From Gemmata palustris (GTDB lineage: Bacteria > Planctomycetota > Planctomycetia > Gemmatales > Gemmataceae), in the NCBI RefSeq assembly GCF_017939745.1, contig NZ_JAGKQQ010000001.1:3224001-3288000 (forward strand): DNA of 64,000 nt. The letters are read 5' to 3'. Of this stretch, positions 25,769 through 34,224 are shown in pieces (position 1 is the stretch's first letter; each line of letters begins with the position of its first letter). The position numbers and the translations under genes are program-made. Under the pieces are notes generated by a model that searched no databases, was not told the origin of the DNA, and worked only from the letters and a program-made list of their open reading frames with translations.

Positions 25769-26464
25769 ATGACCGAATCTGAGTGGCTGATGTGCGATGA
25801 TCCGCGGCACGTGCTGGAATTGGATGACATTGAGATGAGCGAGCGAAAGTTAAGATTGTTTGCCGTGGCATGCTGCCGCCGGATCTGGGGATTTGCGAGC
25901 GACGAGCGGAGCAAAGGCGCGGTTGAGGTGGCTGAGAGCTTTGCGGAAGGTGTAGTAACCCAGGAGCAGCTCATCGAAGCGGCTAATAATGCCTGGGACG
26001 CTTCTGAGGAGGCTCTCGGGACGAAGGCCGCTGATCTTACTCATGGCTTTGCTGCGGCTGCGACTTCTGATGATTTCTTCGGCCCAGCGCTCGTAGCCGC
26101 CGGGACGTCTTCTCACTATGCCACGAATGCGATCGCTACTCTCACCGTAGCCGATGGGCCATCCGATGACGCATGGCGGTCGGCGAAAACAATAGAGGCA
26201 GCGGCACAGTCTGTCTTGCTCCGTGATATCTTCGGCAATCCCTTCCGCTCTGTGCCCTTCTCCCCCGCGTGGCGCACCTCAACGGCCGTCGCACTGGCGG
26301 CGCAGATGTACGAGTCGCGTGACTTCGGCGCGATGCCCATTCTGGCCGACGCGCTCCAGGACGCGGGGTGTGACAGCGCCGACATCCTGGAGCACTGTCG
26401 CGACGCGAGCGCACCGCACGTGCGGGGGTGCTGGGTCGTCGACCTCGTGTTGGGCAAGGAGTAG
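25769..26464 (+). CDS. MTEAEW-family hypothetical protein, member 1
   Basis: The 231-residue protein starts MTESEWLMCDDPRHVLELDD with RKLRLFAVACCRRIW near residue 29. It ends with the shared block beginning RDIFGNPFRSVPFSPAWRTS and running to PHVRGCWVVDLVLGKE. The middle (about 50-140) is not shared with the other members. The C-terminal 80 residues are nearly constant in six proteins of this window. No enzyme motif, signal peptide or membrane span is visible. The family seems specific to Gemmata-type bacteria and its function is unknown to me. Confidence 0.82.
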   Translation: MTESEWLMCDDPRHVLELDDIEMSERKLRLFAVACCRRIWGFASDERSKGAVEVAESFAEGVVTQEQLIEAANNAWDASEEALGTKAADLTHGFAAAATSDDFFGPALVAAGTSSHYATNAIATLTVADGPSDDAWRSAKTIEAAAQSVLLRDIFGNPFRSVPFSPAWRTSTAVALAAQMYESRDFGAMPILADALQDAGCDSADILEHCRDASAPHVRGCWVVDLVLGKE

Positions 26465-26474
26465 GTGCGCACGG

Positions 26475-26670
26475 GGTTCCCAGGGTGCGCCCGCGTTGCG
26501 GTCGACCCTGGGCTGAGTAATCTAACCCCTTCGGGGTAGAAATCCGGCCACGGGACATTGATGATGCGCCATTTCCCCGGACGTGCGGCCCCGGGGTGAT
26601 TTTGGTTTGTACCCCGAAGGGGTTGTACATCTCAGCCCAGGGTCGACCGCAACGCGGGCGCACCCTGGGC
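26475..26670. repeat. Inverted repeat type D, copy 1
   Basis: The arms are CCCAGGGTGCGCCCGCGTTG with GCGGTCGACCCTGGGCTGAG, and the complement CTCAGCCCAGGGTCGACCGC with AACGCGGGCGCACCCTGG. Inside is a second pair, AACCCCTTCGGGGTAGAAAT and TACCCCGAAGGGGTTGTACA. Related copies lie at 42760-42963, 45937-46098 and 52699-52842, close to MTEAEW-family genes in most cases. Confidence 0.85.
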
Positions 26671-26789
26671 CCCCCGCGCGCACCCCGGGAACAAACAGGC
26701 GGCACCCCGGGATCTCCATGCGCACCCCGGGAAGCCCGTGCGCACCTCGGGGAACAGCGCGGGCGCGACGGCACCTCATGGGGGAACCG

Positions 26790-27446
26790 ATGACCGAAGC
26801 CGAATGGCGGACCGGCGACAACCCGGAGGTTCTGTTCCAACTGCTCCGGGGAAGAACCAGCGACCGGAAGTCGTACCTTTTTGCCGCCGAGTGCTTCTGG
26901 CGCCTCAGCCGCATGATCCCCAGCCCCCGGCAACGCGAGGCCCTGGCCGTGCTGGAGAAATGGGCGGAGGGGACCGCGACCCCGGCGGAGCGGGCCGCAG
27001 CCGCGAAGGGCGTGCGCTTCGGGTGCTACGAGTTCCTGTCCCGGATCGCGATCGAAGGCCCGGCGTCGGGGGACGATCCGCACTTCGTCGGGCTGATGCT
27101 GTACCGAGAGTTAGTCCGTTCCTCACCGGCCGTTCACGCCCTGAGCGCGTCGGCGGGTGTGGTCGATCGGTTGGAGGAGCAGGTCCGGCAATCGGAACTG
27201 GTGCGCGAGATCTTCGGCAATCCCTTTCGCCCTGTGGCTTTCTCTTCCGAGTGGCGCACCTCCACCGCCGTGGCGCTCGCGGCGCAGATGTACGAGGCGC
27301 GCGAGTTCGGCGCGATGCCCATTCTCGCGGACGCGCTCCAGGACGCGGGCTGCGACAGCGCCGATATCCTCGACCACTGCCGCGACGCGAGCGCGCCCCA
27401 CGTGCGCGGGTGCTGGGTCGTGGACCTGGTGCTCGGGAAAGAGTAG
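26790..27446 (+). CDS. MTEAEW-family hypothetical protein, member 2
   Basis: The 218-residue protein begins MTEAEWRTGDNPEVLFQLLR and has the weaker N-terminal match RKSYLFAAECFWRLSRM. The C-terminal block (REIFGNPFRPVAFSSEWRTS ... APHVRGCWVVDLVLGKE) is nearly identical to member 1 next door. The middle holds REALAVLEKWAEGTATPAER. Another in-frame ATG lies four codons upstream; 26790 was chosen by alignment with the family. It is separated from member 1 by a type D repeat. Confidence 0.82.
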   Translation: MTEAEWRTGDNPEVLFQLLRGRTSDRKSYLFAAECFWRLSRMIPSPRQREALAVLEKWAEGTATPAERAAAAKGVRFGCYEFLSRIAIEGPASGDDPHFVGLMLYRELVRSSPAVHALSASAGVVDRLEEQVRQSELVREIFGNPFRPVAFSSEWRTSTAVALAAQMYEAREFGAMPILADALQDAGCDSADILDHCRDASAPHVRGCWVVDLVLGKE

Positions 27447-27461
27447 TTTCGCGGAAGAGCG

Positions 27462-27565
27462 TTTCACCGCAGAGGGCGCGGAGAGCGCGGAGGAAAGGCA
27501 AGAACGGTTCAATTCTTGTTCGTCTCTTTTTCTCCGCGCGCTCTCGTGCCCTCTGCGGTGAAATC
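27462..27565. repeat. Inverted repeat (type H, TTTCACCGCAGAGGGCGCGG)
   Basis: TTTCACCGCAGAGGGCGCGG with AGAGCGCGGAG pairs imperfectly with CTCCGCGCGCTCTCG and CCCTCTGCGGTGAAA. It fills the gap between the stops of member 2 and the LRR-GTPase gene and could act as a two-way transcript end. Confidence 0.7.
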
Positions 27566-27579
27566 CTCTTCACTCACCC

Positions 27580-30500
27580 TCAGCCGAACAGCGCGGCAAT
27601 CGACCCGGCCGCGCGGAGCACCCCGCCGGTCACCGCGGAGATCTGCTCGACCGCGCCCACCCAGCGGCCCACGCGCTCCTTGCTCGGGTCCGGCTTGGCC
27701 ATCTCCTTCTCGATCTTCTCCACAGTCTCCTGCGCCTCTTTGTGGTCGTCCGGGTCCAGCTTCTCCGAGGCGAGTTGCGCCAGCGCCGCCTTCACGATCT
27801 CCTTCAGCTCCTCGCCCGATGTCGCGCTCGGCGGCAACTGCTGGCGGATGGTGGTGATGATCTGCTCGGCCGTCACGCTCGCCCCGCGCCCGATCGCGCT
27901 GCCGCTGACGTTGCCCGTGATGTTGATCTTGTCGCCCATGTTGCTCTCCTGATGAGGTTGATGAATGTCCCGGGCCTTGTAAATCTCGGCGTTCCCGTGA
28001 ATGTGGTACACGTCACCACCGTCGGGCGCCAGGTTCCGGGGTTCGTCCCGCTTCGCACGCTTGCGGGCGCTCGCACGCAGGCGCTGGAGGAGCGGTTCCG
28101 GTCCCACTCCGGCGAGCAGTTCTCGCACGCTGAACAGGACGCTCGTGCCCGGGCACGGCACCCGGGGCACGTTCGTGCGCTCGCAGGTTTCCAGGAACTC
28201 GAAGTCGAACGCGGCGCCGGGCGCGCCCGGGATTTCCACCGGGATCCTGGCGAACACGTCCGCGCCCGGGGCCAGTTTGTTCAGGTCGTGGACCGCGGCG
28301 AAGTGCTCGCGCACCACGGCCAGGGCGCTGCGGCGCACCAGCTCGGGGCCGCGCACGGTGATCTCGAGCCGGCGCTCGTGGGGCTCCATCTTTACGAGCA
28401 CCTCGCACCCCTGGATGCCGAGCACGACCCCGTTGAGCCACGCGATCCGCGGGCGCGTCAGGTGCCGGTGCGCGAACACGACGAACCGGGGCAGGAGCCC
28501 GCGCGCCGGGGGGTGCCGGTACTCGTAGCGGAACCGGAGCAGCCCGGGCGCGTCCCACCCCGGGAGCGCGGGTTCGGCGACGTGGAACTGGTTCGGCACC
28601 AGGTAGTGGTCCGCGGGCGCCGGGAGCCGGAAGCTGAGCCCGAACCGCTCCATCATCTCGGCGATGAACGGCCACCGCTCGGGCGGGTAATCTTTCGGCG
28701 CGAGCCCGGCGAGCAGCGCGCCGAGTGCGCTCACGGCGAACTCGCCCCCGGCCGCCACCACGTCCGGGTGCGTGAGGACGCGGTACACGGCGGTGGTGAG
28801 CCAGTTCGGGTCCAGGAGCGTGGTGTCGTCGTACTTCACGACCACGCCGATCCGGTCGAGCAGTTCGAGCAGGTTCTTTTGCTCGCGCCGGTCGGTGATT
28901 TTCTGCGCGCGGCACTTGTTGCGGAACGTTCGGGTGTTCAAGATCGACGCCAGGCGCGCGGTCTTGGCCAGTTCCTCTTTCACGTTGAAGTAGCTCTGGG
29001 GGAACTGGTCCCGGACGTGCGGCAACTCGGCCCGGATCACCTCGACGACGGCCCGGCGCAGTTCGTCGATGCCCCGGCCCTTGAACTCGGCGCGGCACGA
29101 GGTGCGGACGAACCGCTTGATGACCGGGAACTCGCGCTTGAGGCGGTCCTCGTCGATCTGGAGGGCCTGCTGGCCCTCGCTCTTGTTGACGACGACAATG
29201 ACGGGCACGTCCTCGATGGTGCGCGCGCGGATCGAGCGGAGCCACCCTATGAGGTGCGCCTCCTGCTCGGTCTCGTTCTCCTTTCGGGCACTGAGGACGA
29301 CGAGGTACAGGGAGCGCGCGGTGAGGAAGAACTGGTGCGTCTCGTACAGCACCTGCTGGCCCCCGAAGTCCCACACGTTGAGCCGCAGCGGTGCTCCCCC
29401 GGCCGCATCCCGGTTGACGTCCCAGCCCTTCACGTCCACGCCCTCGACGATCTCAACGCCCGGGGTCTTGGGGGTGTCCTTGCACGGCTTGTTGGTGACC
29501 AGGAAGTTGACGAGCGATGTTTTGCCGACGGCCTCGTTCCCGACGAGGATCAGTTTGGCCTCGTTGAGCGTGCGCTGGCCTTCGTCGCGCCCCCGAAAGT
29601 AATGGTCCAGGATGGCGCGCGGGTTCCTCGTGTTTCGAGTCAGTTCATCCGGGAGTTCGAGAGTGGGAATGTTACTCACGTCCAGGAAGCACAAGCGGGG
29701 TAGTTCACGCAGGGCGAACGGAAGGCTCACCAACCGCGTGCCCCTGAGATCCAAAAGTTCCAGATCGCGAAGCCGCGCGATGCTTCGGGGTAGAACGGTT
29801 ACCTTGTCACAGCCGGCGAGGTTGAGGGTGGTGAGTACGGTGAGCTCGTCGGCGATGGCTTTCACCCCCGCGTCCGTGACCTGCTTGCAGCGATTGAGGT
29901 TGAGGGCGGTAAGCGCGGGGAGCTTGTCGGCCAGGGCCTTCACCCCCGCGTCCGTGACCTGGTCGCAGTACGCGAGGTTGAGGGCGGTGAGTGCGGGGAG
30001 CTTGTCGGCCAGGGCCTTCACCCCCGCGTCCGTGACCTGGTCGCAGGCGTTGAGGTTGAGGACGGTGAGCGCGGGGAGCTTGTCGGCCAGGGCCTTCACC
30101 CCCGCGTCCGTGACCCGGTCGCAGGCGTTGAGGTTGAGGACGGTGAGTGCGGGGAGCTTGTCGGCCAGGGCCTTCACCCCCGCGTCCGTGACCTGGTCGC
30201 AGTACGCGAGGTCGAGCGTTGTGAGTGCGGGGAGCTTGTCGGCGAGGGCCTTCACCCCCGCGTCCGTGACCTGCTTGCACCAGGTGAGATTGAGGGCGAT
30301 GAGCGCGGGGAGCTTGTCGGCCAGGGCCTTCACCCCCGCGTCCGTGACCTGGTCGCAGGCGTTGAGGTCGAGCGTTGTGAGCGCGGGGAGCGTGTCGGCG
30401 AGGGCCTTTACCCCCGCGTCCGTGACCTGCTCGCACCAGGTGAGATTGAGGGCGGTGAGCGCGGGGAGCTTGTCGGCGATGCCCCGGAGATCGGTATCGG

Positions 30501-30747
30501 AGAGCTCGCGGGAGCCGCTGAGATCCAACCGGGAGAGATTCTTCAGGCGCAATGCAAATATCGTGAGGCCGCCCGTGGTCCAGTCCGCATCGTCGCTCTG
30601 TATGCGCAGTTCTTCCACCGCCGAGAACGAATCCGCGGCGCGGGCCAGGTCCGCGAAGTTGCTCTCGGTTAGCCCCGGCAGCGCGAGGACCGGGCCGGGG
30701 TTCTTGCGGTATTCGTCGAGGATGCGTTCGACTTCGGGCGAGGGCAT
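27580..30747 (-). CDS. LRR-Roc-COR GTPase (ROCO protein) with a C-terminal effector-like module
   Basis: The 1055-residue protein has leucine-rich repeats at about 50-370, including eight near-identical 26-residue units (VTDAGVKALADKLPALTALN). A Roc GTPase follows (P-loop LVGNEAVGKTSLVNFL, DFGGQQ switch, NKSE base motif), then a COR dimerisation domain to about 780 and a tail. The tail (VYHIHGNAEIYKARDIHQ, then MGDKINITGNVSGSAIGRGA) resembles small adaptor domains of bacterial signalling and immune proteins. The start at 30747 has GGAG upstream. An internal ATG at 27939 has its own strong ribosome site. The role could be signalling or defence; this is inference. Confidence 0.9.
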   Translation of the reverse strand: MPSPEVERILDEYRKNPGPVLALPGLTESNFADLARAADSFSAVEELRIQSDDADWTTGGLTIFALRLKNLSRLDLSGSRELSDTDLRGIADKLPALTALNLTWCEQVTDAGVKALADTLPALTTLDLNACDQVTDAGVKALADKLPALIALNLTWCKQVTDAGVKALADKLPALTTLDLAYCDQVTDAGVKALADKLPALTVLNLNACDRVTDAGVKALADKLPALTVLNLNACDQVTDAGVKALADKLPALTALNLAYCDQVTDAGVKALADKLPALTALNLNRCKQVTDAGVKAIADELTVLTTLNLAGCDKVTVLPRSIARLRDLELLDLRGTRLVSLPFALRELPRLCFLDVSNIPTLELPDELTRNTRNPRAILDHYFRGRDEGQRTLNEAKLILVGNEAVGKTSLVNFLVTNKPCKDTPKTPGVEIVEGVDVKGWDVNRDAAGGAPLRLNVWDFGGQQVLYETHQFFLTARSLYLVVLSARKENETEQEAHLIGWLRSIRARTIEDVPVIVVVNKSEGQQALQIDEDRLKREFPVIKRFVRTSCRAEFKGRGIDELRRAVVEVIRAELPHVRDQFPQSYFNVKEELAKTARLASILNTRTFRNKCRAQKITDRREQKNLLELLDRIGVVVKYDDTTLLDPNWLTTAVYRVLTHPDVVAAGGEFAVSALGALLAGLAPKDYPPERWPFIAEMMERFGLSFRLPAPADHYLVPNQFHVAEPALPGWDAPGLLRFRYEYRHPPARGLLPRFVVFAHRHLTRPRIAWLNGVVLGIQGCEVLVKMEPHERRLEITVRGPELVRRSALAVVREHFAAVHDLNKLAPGADVFARIPVEIPGAPGAAFDFEFLETCERTNVPRVPCPGTSVLFSVRELLAGVGPEPLLQRLRASARKRAKRDEPRNLAPDGGDVYHIHGNAEIYKARDIHQPHQESNMGDKINITGNVSGSAIGRGASVTAEQIITTIRQQLPPSATSGEELKEIVKAALAQLASEKLDPDDHKEAQETVEKIEKEMAKPDPSKERVGRWVGAVEQISAVTGGVLRAAGSIAALFG
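27937..27950 (-). promoter_or_regulatory. Internal ribosome binding site and start codon in the ROCO gene
   Basis: AGGAG (27946-27950) lies six bases before an in-frame ATG (27937-27939). It would start a separate product of 119 residues beginning MGDKINITGNVSGSAIGRGA. That point is exactly the boundary of the C-terminal domain. Confidence 0.6.
29820..30500. repeat. 78-bp coding tandem repeats in the ROCO gene
   Basis: Eight units of 78 bases, each one LRR of 26 residues, are nearly identical at the DNA level (the + strand reads CCTTCACCCCCGCGTCCGTG in almost every unit). Only the last third of each unit varies (NACD, TWCK, AYCD, NRCK). The high DNA identity indicates recent unit duplication or gene conversion. 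Confidence 0.9.
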
Positions 30748-30896
30748 GAGTGGCTCCGCGGGTGCGAGCTGCTGATGGTACCGCGCTACGTGCGCGCCTG
30801 TCACACCAATTCGCGCGGGTCAACGTTGTGACGGGTCGTTCGAGCGCGGGTGGGAACTGGTCCGTCACTTCGGGCGGCACATTTCGTGTTTTCACC

Positions 30897-30925
30897 TTGC
30901 GCCCTTTACTGATCGCGTGTATAAT
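30897..30925 (+). promoter_or_regulatory. Sigma-70-type promoter without a downstream gene
   Basis: TTGCGC and TATAAT are separated by 17 bases. No coding frame lies downstream on this strand for over 3 kb. It leads into the AATGTTAGC-motif element at 30970-31160. Confidence 0.5.
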
Positions 30926-30969
30926 TACTTTGAAGTGGGCGACCGCGCAGCATGGTGCGGATGAGGCGC

Positions 30970-31160
30970 GCGAATGCTAACCGTTGTGGGTAATGGGAGC
31001 GGATTTTCGCGCTGCGCGAGGCCGAAATGTGAGTCGATGTTAGCACCCCGCGCGGGTGTCCGAAGGGGACCAAAACGCCGAAAGCCTGGAAGCAGAAGGG
31101 GTTCGTGAGATACCGCCCGGTTCGCCACCCGTACCGGCCCGAAATGTTAGCGAATGTTAG
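30970..31160 (+). ncRNA. Candidate transcribed element with AATGTTAGC motifs, copy 1
   Basis: It contains GAATGCTAACC (30972-30982), GAAATGTGAGTCGATGTTAG (31024-31043) and GAAATGTTAGCGAATGTTAG (31141-31160). A diverged copy lies on the minus strand at 42469-42638 with nearly the same spacing between the last two motifs (117 against 116 bases) and its own promoter-like pair. The product, if transcribed, has no coding potential that I can see. Confidence 0.35.
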
Positions 31161-31280
31161 TCGTAGCGGGCCAACGAGCCGCGACCGCAAGGGAACGGGC
31201 GCGGCTCCCCGGGTTACCTTGAGATCACCTGAGTGCGGGCAGTGCCTCTCGCTCCCTCGCGGTCGCGGCTCGTCAAGCCG
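31161..31280. repeat. Repeat type J, copy 2 (uninterrupted)
   Basis: Contains GAGCCGCGACCGCAAGGGAA and CCGGGTTACCTTGAGATCAC, and ends with the inverted arm CTCGCGGTCGCGGCTCGTCA. It is the intact counterpart of the copy at 8130 that was split by the insertion sequence. Confidence 0.75.
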
Positions 31281-31298
31281 GAGGTTGCGCGGGAGCAC

Positions 31299-31360
31299 GC
31301 CAGGGGTTGCGCGGCGCTTCACCCCTGGCTACACTCTGCCGCCCCTAACGGGGCTAAAAG
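31299..31360. repeat. Repeat type E (CCAGGGGTTGCGC ... ACCCCTGGCTACA)
   Basis: An inverted pair CCAGGGGTTGCGC / TTCACCCCTGG followed by CCGCCCCTAACGGGGCTAAA. Other copies lie at 43024-43084, 46139-46226, 56456-56518 and 57788-57902. It lies just after the mutS stop. Confidence 0.75.
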
Positions 31361-31435
31361 CGCGCGTGGTTTGATCTGCGTAATCTGCGTGATCCGTGGC
31401 TCTTCTGATACTCACGCGCGGCTCGGTACGCCGCA

Positions 31436-34009
31436 TCAAAACGGGACGTCTTCGCTTTCCCCGAAGAGGCTCGGGCTGCTCGGTTGGGGCTTGGGCTTGC
31501 GCCGCGGGGCTTCGGGCGGCTGGACCACGTTCGCCTTCCGCGTCGGGAGCTCTTCGGACGCGACGGGAACGGCACTGGCGGGCACGGTGGCGGGGGCCGA
31601 GACGCCGGGCAGTTCGTGCTGCTTTTCGAGCGACCCCAGGACCGCGGTCGCGCGCTTCAGGACCGCGTCCGGGACGCCCGCGAGCCGCGCGACGTGGATG
31701 CCGTAGCTGCGCTCCGCGTTGCCCGGCGCGATCTTGTGCAGGAACACGATCTCGTCGGCCAGTTCGCGCACCAGCACGTTGTAGTTCCGCAACCGGGGCA
31801 GCGCGGTCGCCAGTTGCGCGAGTTCGTGGTAGTGCGTGGCGAACAGCGCCCGGCACCCGATTACGTCGTGCAGGTACTCGGTCATCGCCCACGCGAGCGA
31901 CACGCCGTCGTAGGTGGCGGTGCCGCGGCCGATCTCGTCGAGGATGACGAGGCTGCGCGGGGTCGCGTTGTTCAGGATGTTCGCGGCCTCGGTCATCTCC
32001 ACCATGAACGTCGATTGCCCGCGGCTCAGCTCGTCGCTGGCGCCGACGCGCGTGAAGATGCGGTCCGTCATCCCGATCGTCGCGCCCTTCGCGGGGACGA
32101 AGCTGCCCATGTGCGCCATGAGCGTGATGAGCGCGACTTGCCGCAAGAACGTGCTCTTGCCGGCCATGTTCGGGCCGGTGACGAGCCAGAACGTGCCGCC
32201 GTCGGGACCGAACGTGGCGTCGTTGGGCACGAACGTGCCCGGGGGCAGGATCTGGTCGAGCACCGGGTGCCGCCCGTCGCGGACGTCGAGGACCGGCTCG
32301 TCGACGAGCACCGGGCGGACGTAGTTGCGGGCCGCCGCGAGTTCCGCCAGCGCCGCGAGCATGTCGAGCGCCGCGAGCACCTCCGCGGTGTTCAACAGGC
32401 GCGGGGTCTGGGCCGCGACCTGGTCCCGGAGCGTGACGAAGAGCTGCAGTTCCAGCGCGCGGCTCTTGTCCTGCGAGGTGACGACCTTCTCCTCGTACTC
32501 GCGCAGCGACGGCGTGTAGTACCGCTTCGCGTTCTTGAGCGTCTTCTGGTGCTTGTACTCGGCGGGGGTCTTGGTCTCGTTCGCGTTCGTGATTTCGAGG
32601 TAGTAGCCGTCGATCTCGTTGTACCCGACCTTCAGGCTCCCGATGCCCGTGCGCGTGATCTCCTGGGCCTGGTAGCGCGCGATCCAGTTCTTGCCGTCGG
32701 TGGCCAGCGCGCGGAGCTCGTCGAGTTCCGGGCTGAACCCCGCGCGGATGACGCCGCCCTCCTTCGCGATGTGCGGCGGGTCCTCCTCGATCGCCTTGTC
32801 GAGCAGCTCGCGGATGTCCGGGCACAGTTCGAGGCGCGCCTCCAGTTCCTGCAGGAGCGGCGCCCGGCGCCCGGTGAGCTTGGCCTTCACCGCGGGCAAC
32901 TTGCGGAGCGTGCGCGCGATGGCGGCCAGGTCGCGCGGGCCGGCCTTCGCGGTGGAGACGCGCGTGGTGAGGCGCTGGATGTCCGAGCACGCCTCGAGGT
33001 GCTCGCGCACCGCCCGGCGCAGGGCGTGGTCCTTCAGCAGCTCCTCGACGGCGTCGAAGCGCGCGCCGATGGCGGGGCGGTCGGTGAGCGGCGCGAGGAC
33101 GCTGTCGTGGAGCAGCCGCGCGCCCATCGGGGTCACGGTGCGGTCGAGCACGGAGAGCAGCGAGCCGTCGCGCTGGTTGTCGCGCAGCGTGCGCGTGAGT
33201 TCGAGGCTGCGGCGCGTGACCTCGTCGAGCGCGAGCAGCGCGTCCGGGCGGTGGGGCCGCAGCCGGCGGATGTGCTGGAGGCTCGCCTTCAGCGTTTCCT
33301 GCAGGTAGATGATGACCGCGCCGGCCGCTACCAGGCACGGCTGCGCGTCCTCGAACCCGAACCCGGTGAACGTGCTCACCGCGAAGTGGTTCTTGAGCGC
33401 CGCGAGCGCCGTGGAGGGGTCGAACGTCCAGTCGGGCCGGGCCACGCGGCTGCGCGGCAAGTGCATCCCGGCGGCCTGCGCCACGACGTTCGTGAGCGCG
33501 TCCGCGAACAGGCACTCGACCGCGTTGAGGCGGGAAAGTTCATCGGAGAGTTTGGGGGCCGGGACGTCGGCCGCGGAGAAGTACCCGGTGGAGAGGTCGA
33601 CCCACGCGATTCCGTAGGCGCCGGCCTTCGCCGCGGGCACGAGGGCCACGAGGTAGTTCGGGGCGCGTGGGTCGAGCAGCCCGTCGTCCGTGATGGTGCC
33701 CGGGGTGACGATCCGGTTCACCTCGCGCGGGATGATCTTCTTCTTCGGGTCCGGCTCCTCCATCTGCTCGCACACCGCCACGCGGTGCCCGGCCCGGAGC
33801 AAGAGCCCGAGGTAGTGCTCGAGCTTGTGGACCGGCACCCCGGCCATCGGGATGGTCCCGTCGCGCTTGGTGAGCGTGATGCCCAGGACGCGCGCGCCGA
33901 GTTCCGCATCGTCCTCGAACAGCTCGTAGAAGTCGCCGTTGCGGAACAGGACGAGCATCCCCGGGTGCTGGGCCTTCGCGTCGTGGTACTGCTGCATCAT
34001 GCGGGACAT
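31436..34009 (-). CDS. mutS: DNA mismatch repair protein MutS
   Basis: The 857-residue protein recognises mismatches. The N-terminal mismatch-binding motif is present (LVLFRNGDFYELFEDDAELG, with the F-x-E reading element). The ATPase has Walker A TGPNMAGKSTFLRQVALI, the following STFMVEMTE motif and Walker B LVILDEIGRGTATYDG. The C-terminal tail (SPSLFGESEDVPF) has the shape of a clamp-binding peptide. The start at 34009 gives the normal family length. The gene is monocistronic. Confidence 0.97.
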   Translation of the reverse strand: MSRMMQQYHDAKAQHPGMLVLFRNGDFYELFEDDAELGARVLGITLTKRDGTIPMAGVPVHKLEHYLGLLLRAGHRVAVCEQMEEPDPKKKIIPREVNRIVTPGTITDDGLLDPRAPNYLVALVPAAKAGAYGIAWVDLSTGYFSAADVPAPKLSDELSRLNAVECLFADALTNVVAQAAGMHLPRSRVARPDWTFDPSTALAALKNHFAVSTFTGFGFEDAQPCLVAAGAVIIYLQETLKASLQHIRRLRPHRPDALLALDEVTRRSLELTRTLRDNQRDGSLLSVLDRTVTPMGARLLHDSVLAPLTDRPAIGARFDAVEELLKDHALRRAVREHLEACSDIQRLTTRVSTAKAGPRDLAAIARTLRKLPAVKAKLTGRRAPLLQELEARLELCPDIRELLDKAIEEDPPHIAKEGGVIRAGFSPELDELRALATDGKNWIARYQAQEITRTGIGSLKVGYNEIDGYYLEITNANETKTPAEYKHQKTLKNAKRYYTPSLREYEEKVVTSQDKSRALELQLFVTLRDQVAAQTPRLLNTAEVLAALDMLAALAELAAARNYVRPVLVDEPVLDVRDGRHPVLDQILPPGTFVPNDATFGPDGGTFWLVTGPNMAGKSTFLRQVALITLMAHMGSFVPAKGATIGMTDRIFTRVGASDELSRGQSTFMVEMTEAANILNNATPRSLVILDEIGRGTATYDGVSLAWAMTEYLHDVIGCRALFATHYHELAQLATALPRLRNYNVLVRELADEIVFLHKIAPGNAERSYGIHVARLAGVPDAVLKRATAVLGSLEKQHELPGVSAPATVPASAVPVASEELPTRKANVVQPPEAPRRKPKPQPSSPSLFGESEDVPF

Positions 34010-34224
34010 AGCTGCGCCCGGGTCGAAAGTCAGAATGTCGAACGTCGGAACGTCGCCGGCTCGCGCCGCGACAAGAGTGTATCGGAATCCCCGGACCGTG
34101 GGAATGAGCGAAGTGAGGGCCGCGATTGCACCCGCTCGTTCACGCGCGCGGTTCACCCGGACCGACCTTGAGGTGAGTGCCCGGCGGCGGGTAGGATCGG
34201 TGGCACGAACCGGGGGGCTTCGGG

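Noticed and set aside
29820-30500. 78-bp repeats considered as a non-coding tandem array
   Set aside because: They are in frame, code for perfect LRR units and lie within one long gene with Roc and COR domains.
31484-34171. Open frame of 895 codons on the plus strand opposite mutS
   Set aside because: It mirrors mutS codon by codon. The composition (Arg, Val, Leu, Asp-rich) is that of a GC-rich antisense frame, and mutS is beyond doubt.
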